This document shows positions 6,736-12,815 of a stretch of DNA of 14,523 nt, piece after piece. The position numbers and the translations under genes are program-made. This DNA is from Planctomycetaceae bacterium UBA2671 (GTDB taxonomy: Bacteria; Planctomycetota; Planctomycetia; Planctomycetales; Planctomycetaceae): assembly GCA_002359185.1 (NCBI GenBank), contig DEML01000008.1, positions 1 to 14,523 of the forward strand, in the 5' to 3' direction. Numbering within the stretch: position 1 is the stretch's first letter; each line of letters starts with the position of its first letter. The notes beneath the pieces are model-generated. The model was not told the DNA's origin. It searched no databases and worked only from the letters and a program-made list of their open reading frames with translations.

Positions 6736-7737
6736 TCAGGGAAATCGATTGTATTCCCTCACAATCTGGCGAATAGATTCGTCTGATGTTCCAAAGCTGA
6801 CAAGAGATATGTCGATCCCAAAACCTGCGTACAAATCGAGAGAACGAGTTATACTGGTCGAAATCCATTCGGAATTATTTCCAAACGCACCGCCCCCAAG
6901 TAGTGTCAGAAATAGCTGGTTGCTACCGGTGCGTTCTTGATTGAGGATTGCTGCACACATTGTCGCCTCGTAAGCAGCCTCAAGGATAAGAGTAGCCAGT
7001 GGAGCCCAAAGATCTGAAGAATGGGGTGTGTACGCGACCGGCATCGCAGAACAGTATACTTGAGAAACAGTATGGGATCGTTTATCAAGTGTTACCTGAG
7101 TTTCCCACATAATGCCAATCTGAAGCGATTGCCGCAATTGGTCAACCGAGGATTCGCTCATAATCTCAAGTTTCCGATTGATTAGCTTCAATCCTTGAGC
7201 AGAGGGCAATGCATAACCATTCACCATTTGCCACAATTCCTGATTGTGATTGCCAAGTAATTGCCCAACCCCCTTCAGGCAATCAATTTGATACTTTTCC
7301 GTTTGACCGATTTGGCCATTAACATCAACGAAATAGTTGCGGAAGATCGTGCCTGCTCCAGCTGCAATTGCGCAGGCGGGACCTTGGGTGTAGTCTTCTT
7401 CGTAAATCCCGACTCCGCATTCCGGAGTGATTCCTGGGGATGCCATCTCCAAAAGATTGAACTGAGAAGCAACCTGAAATAAAGCGTGTGCATTCTGCGG
7501 ATCACTGTGCAAATGCCGCACATTCCCCACTATTTCACGGACTGAATTTTGCATCGATTCCCGATTGAGCCTGCAGACGCGTTGACGCAATTCTACAAGA
7601 GTGACCGTTTCCAATTCCCCGCATTCCCAACTCTTTCCATTTGCACGTGAGTGCAGATGTCCGCTTTCAAAGTAAAGCTGCTGAATGCTGGCAGGAGTTT
7701 CATCACTCAGACCCGTTAGCTCAGTAAACCAATTCAT
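6736..7737 (-). CDS. conserved protein of unknown function, possibly macrodomain-like
   Basis: A 333-aa soluble protein starting at the ATG at 7737 (an upstream TTG at 7749 is less likely). It has no signal peptide or membrane helix. The most conserved-looking stretches are NVRHLHSDPQNAHALFQVAS (72-91) followed by QFNLLEM, then TQGPACAIAAGAGTIFRNYF (117-136), GQIGQTEKYQIDCL (141-154), and LFLTLLGGGAFGN (275-287). I recall similar sequences in protists, algae and scattered bacteria, always unnamed. The Gly-rich GGGAFGN loop after a hydrophobic strand, and the earlier FQVASQFN, resemble the ligand-binding segments of macrodomains and PARG-type ADP-ribose hydrolases, so ADP-ribose binding is a hypothesis. 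It lies 120 bases beyond the convergent terminase and ahead of two secreted proteins, on the lower-GC side of the composition break. Confidence 0.6.
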   Translation of the reverse strand: MNWFTELTGLSDETPASIQQLYFESGHLHSRANGKSWECGELETVTLVELRQRVCRLNRESMQNSVREIVGNVRHLHSDPQNAHALFQVASQFNLLEMASPGITPECGVGIYEEDYTQGPACAIAAGAGTIFRNYFVDVNGQIGQTEKYQIDCLKGVGQLLGNHNQELWQMVNGYALPSAQGLKLINRKLEIMSESSVDQLRQSLQIGIMWETQVTLDKRSHTVSQVYCSAMPVAYTPHSSDLWAPLATLILEAAYEATMCAAILNQERTGSNQLFLTLLGGGAFGNNSEWISTSITRSLDLYAGFGIDISLVSFGTSDESIRQIVREYNRFP

Positions 7738-7789
7738 ATTGTTTCTCAAGCTTGTTCGCAGGAATCCCCAGATTGACTTATTCGGAATT

Positions 7790-8266
7790 TTATTTCACCG
7801 GTGATAGATGAATTTGATAGCGATAGAATCCGCTCTTGCCCCAACCACCTGTGTCGACTTTGGAATCATTAAAACCTAAGCACACGTTTTTCGTTGTAAA
7901 CCACCCTCCTGAAGCAACGTGATCGTTGCCATTATCGGAAAATTGCGAAATCTTCGCCGTGTCATCAACGTAAATAAAGATGAACTTCAGGCCATCCAAT
8001 TCCCAAGGCTTAATATCGAGTGTATAAGTTTCATCGAATTTGAATGTCGTACCGCGATTTTGTTTTGAAGCACCACCTTTCTCAAAAGTCATGTGGATCC
8101 TTTTTTTGACAATAGTCTTCACATCATCAGGGTTCCAAGATGTGCCAGTCGCACTACCGCCACGCTGGCTGGTGATCGTGATTTCGTATTCCTCAGCTGA
8201 TGAAGGATAAGCATTGACTAAAAGAACTACTGAAACACAAAGAATCTGTGCAAAAAATGATTTCAT
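7790..8266 (-). CDS. small secreted protein, paralogue A
   Basis: From the ATG at 8266 (158 aa) it has a classical signal peptide: MKSFF, a hydrophobic core (ILCVSVVLLV) and likely cleavage after SSA before EEYEITI. AAAGGAA lies about 7 bases before this ATG, which favours it over the upstream ATG at 8290. The mature part is a beta-rich small domain with Gly-rich turns (GGSATG, GGWFTT, DTGGWGKSGFYRYQI). It aligns along its length with the gene at 8391-8840: AEEYxIxI start, a basic-DxTF-like strand, FxFDxTYTL, xDDTxKxSxFSxxG, FNDSxV, GxYxYQ ending. No enzyme motif is visible and no family recognised. It probably acts in the periplasm or outside the cell. Confidence 0.75.
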   Translation of the reverse strand: MKSFFAQILCVSVVLLVNAYPSSAEEYEITITSQRGGSATGTSWNPDDVKTIVKKRIHMTFEKGGASKQNRGTTFKFDETYTLDIKPWELDGLKFIFIYVDDTAKISQFSDNGNDHVASGGWFTTKNVCLGFNDSKVDTGGWGKSGFYRYQIHLSPVK

Positions 8267-8322
8267 CTCAGTTCCTTTCTTTGAGCTCATTAAATTGTGA
8301 TTGGTATCGAAGGGAACCAGAT

Positions 8323-8384
8323 GCCCGATTCTTCAGACACTGTCGTGTTTTTCTGAAAAGACTGAGTTTGGCTCTATCTCGGGC
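8323..8384. other. nested inverted repeat between the two secreted-protein genes
   Basis: GCCCGA (8323-8328) pairs with TCGGGC (8379-8384). Inside, TTCAG (8332-8336) pairs with CTGAA (8353-8357) and ACAC (8337-8340) with GTGT (8345-8348). It sits after the stop of paralogue B and before the start of paralogue A in the minus direction, so it may stabilise or attenuate the transcript. No T-run is present in that direction. Confidence 0.35.
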
Positions 8385-8390
8385 AATCAG

Positions 8391-8840
8391 TTAATTGTCT
8401 TCGTCTATCAAATTCTTTGGGTTAATCATTACTTGGTAGTTATAAAGCCCTCCTTTGCCATGGGCACCAATAACAGAATCGTTGAAATTAAAAATAGCAA
8501 TGTGATGAAATGACCGCCCGTAAAAAACAGGATCTTTTCCACCGTTTGAAAAAAGTGACACTTTCCAAGTATCTTCGATTCTTACTGATATTGACTTCAC
8601 TTCCTTAAATATGTTGGTTGAAACGATTAACGTATATGTGTTGTCAAAGGCTAGTTGAACATTTTCCGTGTCTTTTTTGAACGTGAGATCGATATCCTTA
8701 TCGAATATAGTCCGCACAGCTCCACGGCCCGGCCCCATTCTAGTTCTGGAAATAACGATACTGTATTCCTCAGCTAATACTTCTCCACAGTTTATGTAAA
8801 TAATTGTTGCCAAAACGACAGCAGTAAATCTTCTGCTCAT
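8391..8840 (-). CDS. small secreted protein, paralogue B
   Basis: A 149-aa protein with the signal peptide MSRRFTAVVLATIIYINCGE ending VLA before EEYSIVI. It is a diverged tandem copy of the gene at 7790-8266: shared features are the EEY start of the mature protein, DxTYTL (here DNTYTL), an EDTWKVSLFSNGG strand matching DDTAKISQFSDNG, FNDSVIG matching FNDSKVD, and GLYNYQV matching GFYRYQI. The ribosome binding site AAGGG lies 6 bases before ATG. With the gap of about 120 bases the two could be co-transcribed, this gene first. Function unknown; exported beta-rich domain. The mature N-terminus is more Gly/Arg-rich (GPGRGAVR). Confidence 0.75.
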   Translation of the reverse strand: MSRRFTAVVLATIIYINCGEVLAEEYSIVISRTRMGPGRGAVRTIFDKDIDLTFKKDTENVQLAFDNTYTLIVSTNIFKEVKSISVRIEDTWKVSLFSNGGKDPVFYGRSFHHIAIFNFNDSVIGAHGKGGLYNYQVMINPKNLIDEDN

Positions 8841-8929
8841 GATTACCCTTGCTAAACAAAGTAAGTACGAGATCGGTTTTAAAACGGCTTTCTCATATAG
8901 TGGAATGCAAGAGCGTCACAGCATTTCCC

Positions 8930-8988
8930 TCACTCCTTCCATGAAGGAATCTGCGTGGAGGCCGGAAGCGAGTGAAGTGAATATTCAC
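8930..8988. repeat. REP-like intergenic hairpin plus palindrome
   Basis: TCACTCCTTCC (8930-8940) pairs with GGAAGCGAGTGA (8964-8975), 11 pairs with one bulged C, around a 23-base loop. A smaller hairpin CCTTC-CAT-GAAGG (8935-8947) competes with it. Directly after comes the perfect 12-base palindrome GTGAATATTCAC (8977-8988). It lies in the 200-base gap between the kinase stop and the secreted-protein gene. No T-run follows in either direction, so a repeated extragenic element is more likely than a terminator. Confidence 0.4.
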
Positions 8989-9040
8989 TGACAAAGTAAG
9001 CAGCTGCCCTCCAATTTACCAGAGCTAATACTGCCAGAGT

Positions 9041-11878
9041 CTATGGCTGAACTGATTGCCAAACTGGCCCGACGATCGTGCCGTGATTTTCATTCCCAGA
9101 TCGATCATGAAGGATTTCTCCTTCTCCTTCTGAGAAGTCAAATAATACGACGGAATCAGCGTTGACTTGAAGAATCGAAGGCGGGGCAAAGTCTTTTGTG
9201 TAGATAACGTTACGGGTTAAGTGGAATGAGTGTATGCGCCCCTTGAATGACTTTTTTTTCTCCTGACTCTTCGACAGACTTGCCCCCAAATGTAGCTTGT
9301 AAGGACCGGGGAATTCTTTGAACTCAGTGTTTCTCAAGTCTTTTCCTGTGATGCAGAGTCCGTCGAGATACAATTTGAGATAATCTCCATCATAGGTTAT
9401 TGCGATGTGGTGCGGCGTGGCCCCTGCAATAAGTGTTGAATAAGTCCCCTCTAAACCTAACCGAGATAAATAGCCGTAAATTCCATGATTGGCGAGATGC
9501 AGGTTAACTCGTTGATCCCAGCCAAAAACTTCAACAGGATTTTCTTCGCCCGGTTGTGATTGAAGAAAAGTAAACCAGCCTTCCATAGTGAATGCACCCA
9601 AGTCTCCCGGAAGGCCTGGGGTAACGACATGGTCATCGCCTCCATCAAATTCCAACCAATTTGTCGGTTGAAAGTTGACCGGCTGATATTCGGGAGCCAC
9701 GGGTAGTTGTTTCAGTGAGGCCGCTTCTTCTTCTGAAAGCGTTCGAATCTCGAAGCGATGAACCCGGACATGCCATTTATGTATTGAAAACACTCCAACA
9801 TTAGGATTTTTAATTGGGATCGATTTTTCAGCAATTAGAAATCGTCCATCAACTCTCGTCTGCAATTCGTCACCCAGGAAAACCGTTTCCATAGCGATGC
9901 GTGCAGGATTTGTCGGCTCAATAGTCTGGTACTTACCCAGACTCGTTCCTCCTTTTGTACAAATACTTCCCTGTGAAATCATCCAACCCGTGCTTCCATC
10001 GAACGGCGTGCCAAAGTTCGACTGAAAACAGTGCTGAGGAAAATGTTCGCGACCTTCGAGGAGGATACTGGCTTGGGGAAAAGCAGGATTCAGTATTTCC
10101 AGTTCGACTCGCTCTGCATAGAGGACTCCCAGAGCTGATTGTTGTTGTGTCGGTAAGGAATGATGAATCTCAACTAATCCACTTTTTGCTCCTTCAGCGT
10201 AGCCGGAACTGGCATCGATCTCGACATAGTTTTCGTGTACACTTACACGATGCCCCATACCCCACTGAACGCGTTCTGGCGTGAGTACCGAAAGCCTGGG
10301 CATCCAGCCATCCTGAGGTAAGTCGGAAGACCACTTTGGTTCCACTGTCGTCGATTCCGCAATGCTATCAGAAGATTCAGTGAGTGGGTTAGTGGGTGCA
10401 TTGCGGAGGATCGAAAAGACGATTTCTCCTCCGCGGCGTAATTCGACCTGATCTCCCTGACGTTTGATGATATATTTATCTCGCAATTTGGCAGGTAAAA
10501 CCAATTCGATATTGCCAGTTCGAATCGAGTGCGATTCCCGCTCAGAGTTGATCTGCCAGCCGTCGATACTCGGCTCTCCATTTCTCAGGACCGTGACTTC
10601 GAGTTCTGATGCGATTTCAGGATCAGCCTCAATCGTCACTGTGCCCTTGTCCGTTTGGATGCTTATGATCAGTCCACAGAAAAGTGCAAAAACAGTGCAG
10701 CACAGAGTTATCAGCCATTTGGAAACTTGTGTTTTCTTCCTGATTTTGACACGCGGGTTAGTTTGCAATAGCGGAATTAACCGGGTCGCACTCTCATGCG
10801 AAATTTCGATCATCTTTCCAAGATCGGCTTCTTTGGAATATTCCGCCAATTGCTCAGCGATCTTAATCGGTGTCCCCGGACGGTTCGAGGGAACTTTTTG
10901 CAGCATTGAGTGGATGAGTCGTGCCAAATTCTCATCCACGTTGGGGCGTAAGGATTGAATTGGTTCCGGTTCGACATGGCAAATCGCAGTGAGTTTCTCG
11001 ATTGGGCTCTGACCACTGCAGCGTTCGAGGGGAGTTTGTCCACACAAAAGTTTGTAGAGCGTCGCTCCGAGACTGTAAATATCAGCCCGGATATCTACGT
11101 AACCAGTCTGATTGATCTGTTCTGGAGACGCATAGTCGAGCGTCCCCACTATCATTCCGGCTCCTGTGATCGCATCGTCTCGCTCCACAGTTGTTGCCAA
11201 TCCCATATCCAGGATTTTCACTACGGCTTTGTGAGGGGTGACATCTGCTTTTTGAGATAAAATCAGGTTTGAGGGTTTCAGATCTCGATGGACGTGGCCC
11301 TGTTCATGAATGTATTGCAACCCTAATGCAGCCTGACGAACGACCTCACAAGCATCTGATATTTCAAATGGTCCCCACTGCTTGAGAAGCAGCGAAATAT
11401 CGCACCCGTTGATGAACTCCATCGCGAGATAGCACTGACCATCGATCTCTCCCGCATCCAATGCTCCTACGATATTGGAATGATCAAAACGCCCCACAGA
11501 TCGCATTTCCCGTTGGAAGCGGGAGCGGCTTTCGCCATCAGCTGCCTGGCCCGAAGCGATCACTTTCAAAGCGACCTGCTTTTCCAGATGACTATGAGTG
11601 GCTCGGTAGACGACTCCCATCCCGCCGCGTCCCAGGAGAGATTCGATTCGATAAGGACCAATCCTTTCTGGCAGTACTGAGAATTGTTCGGGGGGATCTT
11701 GCTGGGTGAAATCACCATTTAATAACTGAAAGTCGGTTTCCAGCTTCGCCGTCGTCTCTTCACAGAGAGAACATGTCTCGATGTGACTGGAAACATCCTC
11801 CGCGACTGATTCTTCGAGTTCCCCCGAGATAAACCCTTTAAGCAGCAATTTATCCGGACACTTTTTTGACGCTACCAT
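9041..11878 (-). CDS. membrane-anchored Ser/Thr protein kinase with N-terminal zinc motif and C-terminal LamG-like domain
   Basis: 945 aa. Residues 1-45 hold C7 and H32-x3-C36-x2-C39, the zinc motif of anti-sigma factors (zf-HC2/ZAS type). The kinase domain (about 75-350) is complete: Gly loop GRGGMG (83-88), Lys105, Glu124, HRD (197-199) with DLKPSN, DMG instead of DFG (224-226), and SPE (251-253). One membrane helix (about 388-407) separates it from an extracytoplasmic part. That part has a DUF1080-like beta domain (about 500-725, ending FSIHKWHVRVHRFEIRTL) and a LamG/concanavalin-like domain (742 to about 940, LEFDGGDDHV ... AFTMEGWF ... HHIAITYDG). Such multi-domain kinases are a planctomycete hallmark. 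It is divergent from an ECF sigma gene, so it probably controls that sigma factor, binding it by the zinc motif and/or phosphorylating it in response to an external ligand, perhaps a polysaccharide. No clear ribosome binding site. Confidence 0.93.
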   Translation of the reverse strand: MVASKKCPDKLLLKGFISGELEESVAEDVSSHIETCSLCEETTAKLETDFQLLNGDFTQQDPPEQFSVLPERIGPYRIESLLGRGGMGVVYRATHSHLEKQVALKVIASGQAADGESRSRFQREMRSVGRFDHSNIVGALDAGEIDGQCYLAMEFINGCDISLLLKQWGPFEISDACEVVRQAALGLQYIHEQGHVHRDLKPSNLILSQKADVTPHKAVVKILDMGLATTVERDDAITGAGMIVGTLDYASPEQINQTGYVDIRADIYSLGATLYKLLCGQTPLERCSGQSPIEKLTAICHVEPEPIQSLRPNVDENLARLIHSMLQKVPSNRPGTPIKIAEQLAEYSKEADLGKMIEISHESATRLIPLLQTNPRVKIRKKTQVSKWLITLCCTVFALFCGLIISIQTDKGTVTIEADPEIASELEVTVLRNGEPSIDGWQINSERESHSIRTGNIELVLPAKLRDKYIIKRQGDQVELRRGGEIVFSILRNAPTNPLTESSDSIAESTTVEPKWSSDLPQDGWMPRLSVLTPERVQWGMGHRVSVHENYVEIDASSGYAEGAKSGLVEIHHSLPTQQQSALGVLYAERVELEILNPAFPQASILLEGREHFPQHCFQSNFGTPFDGSTGWMISQGSICTKGGTSLGKYQTIEPTNPARIAMETVFLGDELQTRVDGRFLIAEKSIPIKNPNVGVFSIHKWHVRVHRFEIRTLSEEEAASLKQLPVAPEYQPVNFQPTNWLEFDGGDDHVVTPGLPGDLGAFTMEGWFTFLQSQPGEENPVEVFGWDQRVNLHLANHGIYGYLSRLGLEGTYSTLIAGATPHHIAITYDGDYLKLYLDGLCITGKDLRNTEFKEFPGPYKLHLGASLSKSQEKKKSFKGRIHSFHLTRNVIYTKDFAPPSILQVNADSVVLFDFSEGEGEILHDRSGNENHGTIVGPVWQSVQP

Positions 11879-11999
11879 TTATGTATACTTTTGTTATGTG
11901 ATTGATCCCTCAATAAGTAGAATGTTTTCCTGTCACACCATCTTGAGATTTATTCCAGAGCTGTGAAACTATTGAACCTTTCATCTGGCTATTAAATTG
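11879..11999. promoter_or_regulatory. divergent promoter region between kinase and sigma factor genes
   Basis: A 121-base AT-rich spacer holding the promoters of both genes. On the minus strand TATACAT lies 3 bases before the kinase ATG, too close for a leader unless transcription starts elsewhere. On the plus strand TTGAAC (11973-11978) and TATTAAAT lie just before the sigma start but with wrong spacing for a housekeeping promoter. GAAC could be an ECF-type -35, which would suggest autoregulation. Exact promoters cannot be assigned. Confidence 0.4.
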
Positions 12000-12617
12000 A
12001 TGAATTTGTCTCCCCGATCCCATCCGACAGATCAAACATCACTCAGTCTTATCCAAAGACTGAGAAACAATGATAATACGGGCTGGCAACGCTTAAATGA
12101 ACTCTATCGCCCGTTGATCCATTTCTGGTGCCGGAGGAGTCAACTTTCTGAAAGCGACGCCGAAGATCTCACTCAGGAAGTGCTCGCCATTGTCTCAGCA
12201 AAAATTGATTCATTTCAGCACGGTGGAGACAAAGATACATTCCGCGGCTGGTTGCGAGTGATCACGCGCAATCAAATTCTGATGCACCTGAGAGCCACAA
12301 GGAACTCACCGCAGGGAATCGGTGGATCCACTGTTCTGGACTGGATGAATAACATTCAGGCCACTGGTGAAGAGTCTGAGAAAATTGACCCGCAAACCGA
12401 AAACACAGAGCGACATATACTTTTTCAAAAATCGCTGGAGTTGATTCAATCGGAATTTGAAACGAACACGTGGACGGCATTCATCCAGACAGCCATTGAT
12501 GGCCGAAACACCGCCGACGTCGCGGCTGATCTGGGGCTTTCAAAAGGAGCGGTCCGCACGGCCAGATATCGCGTCCTGCGACGACTGCGATCTGAATTTG
12601 GCGATATTTTGAATTGA
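12000..12617 (+). CDS. ECF-type RNA polymerase sigma factor, planctomycete kinase-associated class
   Basis: A 205-aa sigma-70 family protein with only regions 2 and 4. Region 2 covers about 30-98 with the core-binding helix motif DAEDLTQEV (53-61) and the promoter -10 contact part FRGWLRVITRNQILMHLR. A short linker (100-138) leads to region 4 (about 140-200) with a helix-turn-helix at 171-195 (TADVAADLGLSKGAVRTARY). The preferred start is the ATG at 12000; a TTG directly before it is in frame. No good Shine-Dalgarno. Its neighbour in the divergent direction is a Ser/Thr kinase carrying an anti-sigma-like zinc motif, the arrangement known for planctomycete STK-linked ECF groups. No separate anti-sigma gene is present, so the kinase may take that role. 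The downstream secreted gene on the same strand is a candidate target. Confidence 0.93.
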   Translation: MNLSPRSHPTDQTSLSLIQRLRNNDNTGWQRLNELYRPLIHFWCRRSQLSESDAEDLTQEVLAIVSAKIDSFQHGGDKDTFRGWLRVITRNQILMHLRATRNSPQGIGGSTVLDWMNNIQATGEESEKIDPQTENTERHILFQKSLELIQSEFETNTWTAFIQTAIDGRNTADVAADLGLSKGAVRTARYRVLRRLRSEFGDILN

Positions 12618-12815
12618 GTTTTCTAAATTAATCTCATTTCTTACGCCAATCCTCTTTACCTCTTATCATGTACTGCAAAAACGCTGTCTGCACATATTCT
12701 GTGCGCTGAATCCGCGAATCTTTTTTTGATGTGACGCCCCTGCATTCTTTCAAGTAACACCTGCCAGCAGTGCCGCTGACAGCTCCATACTGCAAAGCCA
12801 TAGAAAGATTGCACG
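12618..12815. other. intergenic gap between sigma factor and secreted metallophosphatase-like gene
   Basis: 198 bases without a gene. A short hairpin GCACA-TATTC-TGTGC lies at 12690-12704, followed about 15 bases later by a run of seven T (12721-12727), a weak terminator candidate for the sigma gene. A promoter for the next gene may lie in the remaining 90 bases; no clear boxes seen. Confidence 0.3.
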
